64,000 nucleotides of DNA from Sphingomonas sp. LR60 (GCF_036855935.1 NZ_JASPFK010000001.1:1275501-1339500), one strand, 5' to 3'. Shown: positions 19,625 to 29,699, counted from the first letter of the stretch. Numbers and translations are program-made. Notes: generated from the sequence alone by a model not told the origin.

Positions 19625-21146
19625 GGACGGACGCGATCCGCCGTGTCGTGATCGTCGGCGGCGGCACCGCGGGATGGATGGCGGCGGCGGCGATCGCGCG
19701 CGTGCTGGGCGAGATGCCGGGGCTGGCGATCGAACTGGTCGAGTCCGAGGCGATCGGCACGGTCGGGGTCGGCGAAGCGACGATCCCGCAGATCGTGCTG
19801 TTCAACAAGATGCTCGGCATCGACGAGGCCGACTTCATGCGCGAGACCCGCGCGACGTACAAATTGGGGATCGAGTTCGTCGACTGGCTTCGGCCCGGGC
19901 ATCGCTATGTCCATCCGTTCGGCTCGTACGGGCTGGATATGAAGGGCATCGAGTTTCACCATTTCTGGCTGAAGGGGCAGGCGCTGGGCGACGACACCCC
20001 GCTCGACGCCTATTCGCTGGCGATCGTCGCCGGGCTGCAACGACGCTTCGCGCACCCGCGTCCGGATCAGCCGGGATCGCCGCTGTCGAAGCTGGGCTAT
20101 GCCTTTCAGTTCGATGCGGGGCTGTACGCGCGCTTCCTGCGGCGGCTGGCGGAAGCCAATGGCGTGCGCCGCACCGAGGGGCGGATCGTGTCGGTCGAGC
20201 GCGATGCGGAGAGTGGCCATGTCGCCGCGGTGGTGCTCGAATCCGGTGCGCGCGTCGAAGGTGACCTGTTCATCGATTGCTCCGGATTCCGCGGGCTGCT
20301 GATCGAGGGCGAGATGCAGGCTGGCTTTGAGGATTGGAGCGACTGGTTGCCGTGCGACCGCGCGGTGGCAGTCCCGTGCGCGAACGGCGGCGACCGGCAG
20401 CCGCTGACGCGTTCCACCGCGCGCTCTGCGGGCTGGCAATGGCGCATTCCGCTCCAGCACCGCATCGGGAACGGTTATGTCTATGCCTCGGCGCATCTGT
20501 CGGACGATGAGGCGGCGGCGACGTTGCTCGGCAATCTCGACGGGGCGCCGCTCGGCAAGCCGCGCTTCCTGCGCTTCACGGCCGGGCATCGACGGCGGGC
20601 GTGGGTGGGGAATGTCGTGGCGCTGGGGCTGGCGGGCGGGTTTCTGGAGCCGCTGGAATCGACGAGCATCCATCTCGTCCAGTCGGCGATCGCGCGGTTG
20701 CTTACCTATTGGCCGACCCGCAGTTTCGACCAGCGCGAGATCGATCGCTTCAACACCGCGCATGTCGCCGACTATGTCGACATCCGCGACTTCCTGGTGC
20801 TGCATTATAAGGCGACCGAGCGGCGGGACAGCGCCTTCTGGGATTATTGCCGCGAGCTGGCGCCACCTGCGGGGCTTGCCGAGAAGCTGGCGATCTTCGC
20901 CGCGAACGGACGCGTTTTCCGTGAGGGCGAGGAATTGTTCACCGAGACGAGCTGGCTGTCGGTGATGGTCGGGCAGGGCGTGACGGCGGGGGGTATCACC
21001 CGGCCGCCGACCTGCTGTCCGACGCCGAGACGCTGACGCGGCTCGCGCACATCCGCCATGTGGTGGCCGAGACCGCCGCGCTGCTGCCCGAGCAGGACGA
21101 ATTGCTGCGGCGGATGGGATGCGACGTGATGGGCGTTGCCGCATGA
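19621..21146 (+). CDS. Flavin-dependent (tryptophan-type) halogenase 4 (frameshifted near its end as given)
   Basis: About 508 residues after correction. It starts at GTG 19621, overlapping the previous stop. The active site is complete: GGGTAGW (13-19), GVGEAT (49-54), Lys81 in ATYKLG, WQWRIP, and Glu346 in PLEST. The frame breaks in a run of six G at 20988-20993 and, as given, ends early at 21036. With one more G the frame reads on through YHPAADLLSDAETLTRL to TGA 21144-21146. The cupin-like gene then starts with an ATGA overlap, as all its neighbours do. That restored coupling is good evidence that the longer form is the real protein. Confidence 0.85.
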
Positions 21147-22153
21147 CGCCCGCACCGCTTCCCGAGTTGGAGGGCATCGACCGGCGTACCTTCGAAGCGG
21201 AGATCCGTCCCGCCGCGCGCCCGGTGGTGCTGCGCGGCATCGCCCGCGACTGGCCGGCGGTGACGGCGGCGCGGGCGTCGGCGGAGGCGGGCGTCGGCTA
21301 TCTCAAGCGGTTCAGCCGGCCCGATCCGGTGTCGGCGATCCTTGGTGAACCGTCGATCGAGGGGCGCTTTTTCTACACGCCCGATCTGGGCGCGATGAAC
21401 TTCGTGCGCGGGCAGACACCGCTCGACCCGTTCCTCGATCGGCTGCTTCGCGACCGCGATCATGCGCAGCCCTATGCGATGGCGATCCAGTCGGTCCCGC
21501 TGCCGGAGCTGTTGCCGGGATTCACGGAAGAGAATGCCACCACGCTGGTCGCGAGCGAGGTCGTGCCGCGGATGTGGCTGGGCAATGCGATCCGTGTCGC
21601 GACGCATTACGACCTGATGGAGAATATCGGCGTCGTGGTGATGGGGCGGCGGCGGTTCACGTTGTTCCCGCCCGAGCAGGTGGCGAACCTCTATATGGGG
21701 CCGCTGGAGCTGACGCCCGCGGGGACGCCGGTCAGCCTCGTCGATCCGGACGATCCCGATTATCCGCGCTTTCCGCGCTTTGCCGAGGCGGCGCGCGTCG
21801 CGCAGGTGGCGACGCTGGAGCCGGGCGACGGCATCTATATTCCGTTCCACTGGTGGCACGCGGTGCGGTCGCTCGACGCGGTCAATGCGTTCGTCAATTA
21901 CTGGTGGAACCCGGCACCCGCGGGGCTCGGTAATCCGTATGATGCGCTGCTGCACGCGCTGGTGGCGATCGCGCCGCTGCCGGCGGATCAGCGCGCCGCT
22001 TACCGCGCGGTATTCGAGCAACTGGTGTTTCGCGGCAACGGCGATCCGGCAGCGCACCTCCCCGACACGGCGAAGGGCGTGCTGGGACCGATCGATGCCG
22101 CGACCGCCGCGCGGATCCGGGCGACGCTGCGGGAAAGTCTCGCGCGGTCTTAA
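21143..22153 (+). CDS. Cupin-like (Cupin_8/JmjC-type) protein 1
   Basis: A 336-residue protein of the cupin_8 group, relatives of Fe(II)/2-oxoglutarate oxygenases such as FIH and JmjC hydroxylases. The iron triad is visible: His155 and Asp157 in THYD, and His239 in HWWHAV. Supporting elements are RRRFTLFPPEQVANLYMGPLE and LEPGDGIYIPFHWW. ATG 21143 is chosen over an upstream frame because it overlaps the corrected stop of halogenase 4. Family members hydroxylate protein or small-molecule side chains; this one's target is unknown. Its coupling to the halogenases suggests it acts on the same substrate or product. A second copy lies head-on 12 bases downstream. Confidence 0.87.
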   Translation: MTPAPLPELEGIDRRTFEAEIRPAARPVVLRGIARDWPAVTAARASAEAGVGYLKRFSRPDPVSAILGEPSIEGRFFYTPDLGAMNFVRGQTPLDPFLDRLLRDRDHAQPYAMAIQSVPLPELLPGFTEENATTLVASEVVPRMWLGNAIRVATHYDLMENIGVVVMGRRRFTLFPPEQVANLYMGPLELTPAGTPVSLVDPDDPDYPRFPRFAEAARVAQVATLEPGDGIYIPFHWWHAVRSLDAVNAFVNYWWNPAPAGLGNPYDALLHALVAIAPLPADQRAAYRAVFEQLVFRGNGDPAAHLPDTAKGVLGPIDAATAARIRATLRESLARS

Positions 22154-22165
22154 GCCGTCGTTCGC

Positions 22166-23182
22166 CTAGACGCGGCCGCCGAGCAGACGGATCAGGAAAC
22201 CGCGGAGCCGTTCGGTGCGCGCCGGGCTTCCCGCCGACAGGATACCGCGTGCCGCCTCGGGCAGATGCGCGCCGGCGTTCGCGGCGTCGTCGTCGAAGAC
22301 ATAATGGTCGAACCATGTGCGCCATGCCGCGCGCGGTGCCGGCGGCAGGTCGCGGATCGCCATCAGCGCGTGGACCAGCGCGCCGAACGGCGATGCGGTT
22401 TCCTCATGCGTCCACCAGTAATTCACGAGCACGTTGAGCCGGTCGAGCGCGGCGACGTGATGCCACCAGATCGCCGGGATGAAGATCGCGTCGCCCGGCT
22501 CCAGCTCCGCGACCTGCGCGTGCGCGAGCGCGGCGGAAAAGCGCGGATAGCGCGCGAGATCGGGCGCATCGGGATCGACCATGCTCGATGGCGGACCGGC
22601 CAGCGTGTTGTCGAGCGGGCCGATGTAGAGGTTGGCGAGCTGATCGGGCGGGAAGAGCGTGAAGCGCCGCCGGCCATGAACGACGCAGGCGATGTTGTTC
22701 GACTGGTCGTAATGCGTCGCGACGCGGGTCGCGTTGCCGATCCATAAGCGTGCCGGGGCGTTGCCGGTCGGCAGGTCCAGCGCATTGTCGGCTTCCCAGC
22801 CGGGCAGATGATCGGGCGCGGTCGCCGCGTTGGCGTAGAGCGCGTGCGGCGCCGCGACATCGTCGGTGGCGTAGCTGAGCAGCTGGCCGAGCAATTGTCC
22901 CAGCGCGACCTTCTGCCGGTGGAAGTTGAAGCCGGTGAGGTCGTGGTTGTAGAAGAAGCGGCCGCCGATCTCCGGCGCGCCGATCATCACGTCGAGCGGT
23001 TGCCCGCCGCCGAAGCCGGCCAGATAGGCGGCGATCGCGCGGTCGCCGCCGGCGCCGGCGCGCACCGCCGCCCAGTGGCGAACCTGTCCCCGCAGCACGA
23101 CCGGCGCGTAGCCGCTCGCGACCTCGTTCGCGAAGGTGGCGGCGTCGACCGCGTCGCGCTCGGTGACATGTTGGCCTGGCAT
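22166..23182 (-). CDS. Cupin-like (Cupin_8/JmjC-type) protein 2
   Basis: A 338-residue paralogue of the preceding gene on the opposite strand. It shares ATRVATHYD (iron-binding His and Asp), the nearly identical RRRFTLFPPDQLANLYIGPL, and LEPGDAIFIPAIWWHHV with the third ligand His. It starts at ATG 23182, three bases after the stop of the GH5 gene, so the two form one transcript. Two such genes at one sugar locus suggest paired or sequential oxidation steps. No substrate can be assigned from sequence. Confidence 0.87.
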   Translation of the reverse strand: MPGQHVTERDAVDAATFANEVASGYAPVVLRGQVRHWAAVRAGAGGDRAIAAYLAGFGGGQPLDVMIGAPEIGGRFFYNHDLTGFNFHRQKVALGQLLGQLLSYATDDVAAPHALYANAATAPDHLPGWEADNALDLPTGNAPARLWIGNATRVATHYDQSNNIACVVHGRRRFTLFPPDQLANLYIGPLDNTLAGPPSSMVDPDAPDLARYPRFSAALAHAQVAELEPGDAIFIPAIWWHHVAALDRLNVLVNYWWTHEETASPFGALVHALMAIRDLPPAPRAAWRTWFDHYVFDDDAANAGAHLPEAARGILSAGSPARTERLRGFLIRLLGGRV

Positions 23183-23185
23183 ATA

Positions 23186-24199
23186 TCAGCGTCGTTCGGG
23201 GATCAGCGCGGCGCGGATCGGCTCGACCCACCGGTCGCGATCGATGTCGTAGACGATGAAGTCGCTGTCGAACTGCCAATAGGCCCAGGGGAAACCGTGC
23301 GCCTCCGCCTCGCGCCGTACCGTGGCGGTGTAGCGCGCGCGCGCGGCGATCGGGGTGCCGCTTTTCTCATAAGCGCCGAACTCGCCCATCAGCACCGGGC
23401 GATCGTTCGCCTTCGACCAGGCGGCGACCTTGTCATAGTCGGCGCGGATGCGCGCTTCGTCGGCGGTGGTGAAGGGGATGTTCTTGAGCTTGGCGGTGTC
23501 GCCCGCCCAGGACGCGCCCTGATGCGTGAAGCGGAACGGCTCGTAGGAGTGGAAGGTGACGAGGATGTTGCGGTCTTCCTTGGGGAGTTGCAGCGTCGGC
23601 AGCTCCTCGAGGTTGTTCCAGCGCGTCGGGCCGACCACCAGCGTGCGCCGCGGGTTGCTGGATCGTACGAGCGGGATCAGCTTGGCGAGCATCGCGTTCC
23701 AGCGCGCGGCGTCGAGCGGGGCGTGGGGCTCGTTGAGCAGCTCGAACAACACGGTGTCGGGGGCGTTGCGGTAGCGGTCGCCGACCTGCTGCCAGAAGGC
23801 GAGCAGCTTCGGCTCGCACGCGTCGGGGTCCTTCGAGCAGACGTCGAAATCATGTTCGTCGAGGATGACGCCGAGCCCGGCCGCCGACGCCTCGCTGACG
23901 ACCCAGTCGAGTGTTTCCAGCCACTTCGGGTCGAGGCGGTTCTGCGCATCCATGTGGCGAAACGATTGCAGCACGACGCGCACGAAATCGAAGCCGCCCT
24001 TTTTGATGATCTGGAAGTGGCGCGCCTTGAAGCGTGCTTTGGATCGGTCCTGCCAGAGCGGATCGTAGCCGATGATGTTGACGCCGCGCTTGAGCCGGGT
24101 GGCGCTGGTCCAGGCGGGGCCGATCCCGGCGGGGGCGGCCGAGGCGGTGGGAGCGGTGAGGGATGCGGCGGCGCTCAGCAGAAGAAAACTCAGGGGCAT
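23186..24199 (-). CDS. Glycoside hydrolase family 5 (cellulase-like), exported
   Basis: A 337-residue TIM-barrel hydrolase. The start ATG 24199 has AAGGA upstream. Residues 1-22 are a signal peptide. The family marks are RGVNIIGYDP near the start, HMDAQNRLDPKWL, the acid/base Glu157 in ELLNEPH and the nucleophile Glu273 in VLMGEFGAYE. GH5 members act on beta-1,4 glucans, mannans or xylans. The nearby GH10 and GH2 genes make a hemicellulose more likely than cellulose. It is followed at once by the second cupin-like gene. Confidence 0.88.
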   Translation of the reverse strand: MPLSFLLLSAAASLTAPTASAAPAGIGPAWTSATRLKRGVNIIGYDPLWQDRSKARFKARHFQIIKKGGFDFVRVVLQSFRHMDAQNRLDPKWLETLDWVVSEASAAGLGVILDEHDFDVCSKDPDACEPKLLAFWQQVGDRYRNAPDTVLFELLNEPHAPLDAARWNAMLAKLIPLVRSSNPRRTLVVGPTRWNNLEELPTLQLPKEDRNILVTFHSYEPFRFTHQGASWAGDTAKLKNIPFTTADEARIRADYDKVAAWSKANDRPVLMGEFGAYEKSGTPIAARARYTATVRREAEAHGFPWAYWQFDSDFIVYDIDRDRWVEPIRAALIPERR

Positions 24200-24607
24200 C
24201 AAGCCGATCCTTCGCGATCAGAGACGATGGTGGGCACGATAGTTCAGGTGTTTGGGGATGTCTTTCGACAAAAGCCCGTTCGCGATGCCGGGTATGCGTT
24301 CCTGGTCCAGAACCTTCTGGCAGGCTCGGGTGAGGCTTGAGCCGGCGTTCCGCTTCTCGCGAGGTCGGTGAGAGGCGGGATCCCGGAACAGTCGATTGGC
24401 CTTAGATCGGCGGATTGATCTGTCATACCAAATTTGTCATCCTTTTGGCGGAATGTTCGGTATAAGCAGATGAAAAGCTGCGTTTCGTCGGGTAACGACG
24501 ACGAGTTGCTTGGAAAATAGAATATCCGTGATAGACCGCGATATGCCCGGACGATAAAACTGGTCAGGCCGATTTGGCTGAACTAGGATGGGGCAAGGGA
24601 GAGGGAT
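24200..24607. other. Divergent control region between GH5 and GH2
   Basis: 408 bases with no supported gene. The half nearest GH2 (about 24420-24560) is markedly richer in A and T than its surroundings and is the likely site of the promoter. The segment CATACCAAATTTGTCAT near 24424 looks like a loose inverted repeat but is too imperfect to name. The LacI-type palindrome found before the halogenases was not found here. Confidence 0.5.
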
Positions 24608-27261
24608 ATGAGGGTTCGGCTCGGATCGATCGCGCTTGCCATGCTGCTGGCTGCGCCCGCCTTCGCGCAGGCCGACCGGCAGGTCGTGCCGCTGGCGCAA
24701 GGCTGGGAATTCAGCCGCGGCGGCGCGTTGCCCGACGAGGTCACCTTTGCCGCGGATCGGCGATGGGAAAAGGTCTCGGTTCCCCACACCTGGAATCGCG
24801 TTGGCTATTACGTTCCGAATCCGCAGGATCACGTCAATCGTGCCGACACAATCGACAAATATCAGGGGATCGGCTGGTATCGGCTGACCTTCACGCCCCC
24901 GGCCGATTTCGACAAGCGACGTGCGTGGTTACAGTTCGATGCGGCCAGCCGTACCGCCGAAGTCTGGCTCAACGGGCAGCGGTTGGGCGAGCATCGCGGC
25001 GGCTTCTCGCGGTTCCGTCTCGACGCGAGCAGCGCCCTGCGTGTCGGTCAGGCCAATGTGCTGCTGGTCAAGGTCGACAGTACGCAACCCGAGGCGGACA
25101 GTTCGACCGCCGACGTGCTGCCGCTCGCCGGCGATTTCTTCGTCCACGGTGGTCTGTATCGTCCCGCCAGCCTGATCGGCACCGACGCGGTGCATATCGA
25201 CATGCTCGATGCGGGCGGCAGCGGCATCCTCGCGACGACGCGCTCGATCGAGGGGGAGCGGCAAAGATCGACGTGCGGGTGAGGGCGCGCAACGACGGCA
25301 AGCGCGCGCAAGCCAGCCAGATCATCGTGCGGCTGGTCGATGCGGGCGGCAAGACGGTCGCGACGGATGCGCGCCGCGTGACGCTGAAAAGCGGCGGGGC
25401 GGCGGAGACGACGCAGGTGCTGACGGTCGCGAACCCGCATCTGTGGAACGGTGTCGCCAATCCTTATCTTCACCGCTTGGTCGTGGAGGTCGCCTCTCCG
25501 TCGGGGACGGTGTTCGACCGGGTCGAGCAGCCGTTCGGCATCCGCACGATGCGCGCCGATCCGGTGCGTGGCTTCCTGCTCAACGGCCGGCCGCTGCGCC
25601 TGCACGGCGTCGGCTATCATCAGGATCGCGAGGGTAAGGGCTGGGCGACCACGTCCGCCGACATCGAACAGGATGTCGCGATGATGCGCGACATGGGCGT
25701 CAATTCGATCCGGCTGACGCATTACCAGCATGGGCAGACGATCCACGATCTCGCCGACCGCTATGGCTTCGTCCTGTGGGACGAGATCCCGCTCGTATCC
25801 AAGTGGACGCACGGCGAGGCGATGACGGCGACCCCGGCGCTGCGGGCAAATGCGCGACAGCAATTGCGCGAGCTGATCCGGCAGAATGGCAACCACCCGT
25901 CGGTGGTGAGCTGGGGGATCGCCAACGAGGTCGATTTCGGCAAGTCGATCCCGGCGTTCATCACCGCCAAGAGCGGCGAGGCGCCCGATCCGCTGCCGCT
26001 GCTGCGTGAGCTGGATGCCTTTGCCAAGGCGGAAGATCCTTCGCGGCCGACCGCGCTCGCCACCTGTTGCGAGCGCGACATCGGCCCGACGTCGGCGGTG
26101 CCGATCACCGCGGTCGCCGCCGATCTCGGCGGGGCGAACCGCTATTTCGGCTGGTATTTCGGCACGCCCGCCGATCTCGGGCCGCATCTGGACGAACTTC
26201 ATGCCAAGCGTCCGGGCCAGCCGCTGTCCGTAACCGAATATGGCGCGGGCGGCGCGACGACGATCCACACCGACAATCCCTTGGGCGGGCGCGTCGATCA
26301 GCGCGGGCGCAACCAGCCCGAGGAATACGAAAGCTATATCCATGAACGCGCGTGGGAGACGCTGTCCGCCAAGCCGTACCTGTGGGGGACGTGGCTGTGG
26401 AATTCGTTCGACTTCGCGACGACGGTGCGTCGCGAGGGCGACGGGATCGACATCAACACCAAGGGGCTGGTCACCTATGACCGCAAGATCCGCAAGGACG
26501 CCTTCTATTTCTACAAGGCGAACTGGAACACGGCGCCGACCGTCCATGTCAACGGCAGCCGCTATGTCGATCGCGCCTATCCGGCGACCGATGTGCGGGT
26601 CTATTCGAACGCGCCGCGCACCGAATTGCGCGTCAACGACCGCCTCGTCGGCACGCTTTCGGCCTGTCCGCAAATGACCTGCGTCTGGCCGAAGGTCGCG
26701 CTGACCGCCGGCGCCAACCGCGTCGTCGCGCGCGGGCTATTCCCCGACGGCGCGCAGGAGGATGCGGCCGTCTGGCAGCTGGCACCCGAGGCGCTACGCA
26801 CGATCCGCATCGACAGCGGCGCGCTGGTCGCCGCCGACGTCGCGGGCAAGCGGTACGGCTCCGACGACTTCTTCGATGGCGGCAAGGCGGGGCAGGTCAA
26901 CGCCTGGTCCGGCTATGGCCCGCGCCCCGCGCCGAAGGTGGTCGAGGGGACCAGCGAAGGCGCGGTGGTCGAGACCTATCGCGAAGGACGCTTCTCGTAT
27001 GACGTGCCGGTCGCCAACGGCCGCTACACGGTTGCGCTGACCTTCGTCGAACCGTCGTCGACGGCGGGGGCGCGCCGCTTCGACGTAGTGGCCAACGGCA
27101 AGCGCGTGTTGCCGGCGTTCGATGTCGCTCAGGCGGCGGGCGGAACGATGAAGGCGATCACCCGTCGCATTCCGGTGCAGGTCTCCGACGGCAAGTTGCG
27201 ACTGGCGTTCGTGCCCGTGCAGGGCGACGCGATCGTGTCGGGCATCGAGATTACGCGATGA
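24608..27261 (+). CDS. Glycoside hydrolase family 2 (beta-galactosidase-like) with C-terminal malectin-like domain (frameshifted as given)
   Basis: An exported enzyme of about 884 residues after one base is restored. The start ATG 24608 follows GGGAGAGGG, and the signal peptide ends APAFAQ. The order of domains is a jelly-roll sugar-binding domain (WEKVSVPHTWNRVG, YQGIGWYRLTF, RGGFSRFRLD), an immunoglobulin-like domain and a TIM barrel. The acid/base Glu sits in WGIANEVDFG and the nucleophile Glu in VTEYGAGG. A malectin-like carbohydrate-binding domain forms about the last 150 residues. The frame breaks in five G at 25252-25256, where one more G joins RSIEG to GAAKIDVRVRARND. It probably removes sugars from imported or released hemicellulose oligosaccharides. 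GH2 covers several sugars and the true one is not readable. Confidence 0.86.
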
Positions 27262-27300
27262 CGCCGTCGTTCAGACGTACAATGCAGGAAGGTCGATGAC

Positions 27301-28490
27301 GTGTTGATGACGCAGACGATGCGCTGGTTCGGGCCCAAGGACCCGGTCCGGCTGCATCATATCCGGCAGGCGGGCGCGACGGGGATCGTCACCGCGCTCC
27401 ACGAGGTGCCGAACGGCGCGGTGTGGACGCGCGAGGCGATTGCCGCGCGGATGGCCGAGATCGCGGCGGCGGGGCTTGAGTGGCGGGTGGTGGAGAGCCT
27501 GCCCGTCGACGAGCGGATCAAGACCCGATCGGGCGATTGGGACCGGTTGATCGATCATTACCGCCAGTCGCTGATCAACCTCGCGGCGTGCGGGATCGAG
27601 GTCGTGACGTATAATTTCATGCCGTTGCTCGATTGGACGCGCACCGACCTCGCGTGGGAACTGCCCGATGGCGCGCGGGCGCTGCGCTTCGAGGCGGTTG
27701 CGGTCGCGGCCTATGACATGTTCATCCTGCGGCGGCCGGGCGCGGCGGACAGCTATGACGCGGCGACGCAAACGGCGGCCGAAGCGCGCTACGCGGCGAT
27801 GGACGCGGCGGCGCGCGCCACGCTGGAGCGCACGATCATCGCCGGGCTGCCGGGGAGCGAGGAGGGCTTTACCTCGGCGCAATTCCTCGCGGCGATCGGC
27901 ACCTATGCCGGGATCGACGCGGGTGGGCTGCGCGACCATCATGTCGCTTTCCTCGAGGCGGTGTGCCCGCTGGCCGACGAACTCGGCCTGCGCCTCGTCG
28001 TGCATCCCGACGATCCGCCGTTCCCGATCTTCGGGCTGCCGCGCGTCGTCAGCACCGAAGCCGATGTCGCCGACCTGTTCGCCCGTGTTCCCAATCGCTC
28101 GAACGGCCTGTGCATGTGCACCGGATCGTTCGGGGGCGCGCTGACAACGATCTGCCGGGGATGGTCGATCGGCTGGGCAGCCGGATCGGTTTTCTCCACC
28201 TGCGCTCGGTCCAGCGCGAGCCGAACGGCGCCTTCCATGAGGCGGAGCATCTGCGCGGCGACGCCGATATGGCCGCGGTGGTCGCGGCGGTGCATCGTCT
28301 GTCGGCGCGCGAAGGGCGGAGCATACCGATGCGCCCCGACCACGGGCATCAAATGCTCGACGATCTGCACCGGGAAACCAACCCGGGCTATTCGCTGCTC
28401 GGGCGGATGCGAGGGCTGGCCGAGTTGCGCGGCCTCGAACGCGGTATCGCCTTTGGCGCGGGCGAGGCGAAGACGTCGGTCGCGCGCTGA
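27301..28490 (+). CDS. uxuA: Mannonate dehydratase (frameshifted as given)
   Basis: About 396 residues after correction. The enzyme removes water from D-mannonate to give 2-keto-3-deoxygluconate, the step by which glucuronate from glucuronoxylan enters central metabolism in the cytosol. The start [20 protein letters not shown] is diagnostic. GTG 27301 is preferred because AGGAAGG lies eight bases upstream; an ATG two codons later is possible. The frame breaks in five G at 28132-28136. With one more G, CTGSFG continues as [14 protein letters not shown] through [12 protein letters not shown] to 28490. It follows GH2 closely and is probably co-transcribed. Confidence 0.88.
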
Positions 28491-28504
28491 CGTTACTGCG
28501 CATG

Positions 28505-28542
28505 GTGAATGCGGGTGGCTAGGTCGCGCCACCCACATTCAC
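28505..28542. terminator. Bidirectional terminator hairpin
   Basis: GTGAATGCGGGTGGC pairs with GCCACCCACATTCAC across an eight-base loop, with one internal mismatch. It lies between the convergent uxuA and GH16 genes and can end both transcripts. There is no long T-run. Confidence 0.7.
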
Positions 28543-28577
28543 GAGCGCCGATCTTCAAGCCAGCGCGGCGACGATCA

Positions 28578-29699
28578 TCAGCGCGGCTTCCATGCGGTGA
28601 TATAGTCTACCTCCAGCGACTGCGGATAGGTGATCTCACCGGTCTTCGGCGTCTTGGTCGCCAGATTGACCAGATAATAGAAGGGCGAGGTGAAGTAATC
28701 GGCGTCCGCCACCAGACGATCGACTTCCTTGCCGTCCATGTAGATCACGATCGCGGGCTTGCCGTCGATCTTGGCATTGCCGCGCAGATCGATGCCATAG
28801 GTGTGCCAGTCGCCGTCGCCGATCGCATCCGACAGGCTGTAGCCGCTGTAATTGCCGCTCGACTTGCCCCCGGCCCAGCGGTGGACGGCATGGTGATGGC
28901 CGCGCTTGTTGCCGAGGCCGTAATATTCGATGCCGTCGACCTCCAGGTGGCCGCGGTTCTTGGGATCGTCGGGGCTGAGCAGCCAGAACGCCGCCCAGGT
29001 GCCCCAGGCGGTCGGCATCTTCATGCGCGCTTCCCAATAGCAGCCAGCGCAGGTGTAGCCGGCCTGGTTGGGCTGGATCATCGCGGCCTGATAGGCCTGC
29101 GTCGAGCTGACCGACTGGACGAGCCCGCTGCGCGCGCCCGACGCATCCTTATAGGCATTGAGGATCAGCTTGCCGTTGGCGAACGAATATCCGGCGCTGC
29201 CGGCGGCGTCGAACTTGGTCATGCCGAAGTCGGAGTGGCCGCGCGCGAAGAGCATCGGGCCGGTGAGGCTGACCGTCCCGTCGAACCTCTCGCAATGATC
29301 GATCTTGACGTTGAGCAGGCTCAGCGGGCGACCGACATAGCGTTCGTCCCAGCCGTTGACGCCGCCGCTCTTGGTGGTGATCTCGGGCAGCGACGAGGTG
29401 TCGGTCTGCGCGTAATTGCCGCTGCAGGGCGAGACCGCACCGATCTCCGCCGGGCTGGGGAGCGCGAGGCTGCCGGAGGATTGGGTCGGTGCTTCGGCGG
29501 GCGACGAGGCCGGCACGGCGGTCGGCTCGGGCGTGGGTGTAGGGGTCGGAGCCGGGGTGATCGTCGCTGTCGGCGACGGTGTCGCGACGACCGTTACCGG
29601 CGCGACGGTGCCGGTCGGGGAACCGGACGACTGGCCACCGCCGCAAGCGGCGAGGCTGGAGAGCAGCAGGGAGGAGAGCGCAGCGCGATGGTAAGTCAT
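28578..29699 (-). CDS. GH16-family polysaccharide hydrolase, lipoprotein
   Basis: A 373-residue protein. The N-terminus is a lipoprotein signal with lipobox LAAC near residue 19, followed by Gly/Ser and a 60-residue Thr/Pro/Ala-rich linker. The C-terminal 270 residues form a laminarinase-type jelly roll. The catalytic ExDxxE motif reads EVDGIE (Glu253, Asp255, Glu258) and is preceded by TWAAFWLLSPDD. GH16 enzymes cut beta-1,3 or beta-1,4 glucans and galactans with retention. A close paralogue without the lipid anchor lies inside the exopolysaccharide cluster (44704-45642). The substrate could be dietary polymer or the cell's own polysaccharide. Confidence 0.85.
   Translation of the reverse strand: MTYHRAALSSLLLSSLAACGGGQSSGSPTGTVAPVTVVATPSPTATITPAPTPTPTPEPTAVPASSPAEAPTQSSGSLALPSPAEIGAVSPCSGNYAQTDTSSLPEITTKSGGVNGWDERYVGRPLSLLNVKIDHCERFDGTVSLTGPMLFARGHSDFGMTKFDAAGSAGYSFANGKLILNAYKDASGARSGLVQSVSSTQAYQAAMIQPNQAGYTCAGCYWEARMKMPTAWGTWAAFWLLSPDDPKNRGHLEVDGIEYYGLGNKRGHHHAVHRWAGGKSSGNYSGYSLSDAIGDGDWHTYGIDLRGNAKIDGKPAIVIYMDGKEVDRLVADADYFTSPFYYLVNLATKTPKTGEITYPQSLEVDYITAWKPR

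Noticed and set aside
20988..20993. Programmed frameshifting in the G-run of halogenase 4 (and similar runs in GH2, uxuA and DUF1800)
   Set aside because: No slippery heptamer with a downstream pseudoknot is evident, and the same kind of break occurs in unrelated genes. A sequencing cause is simpler.
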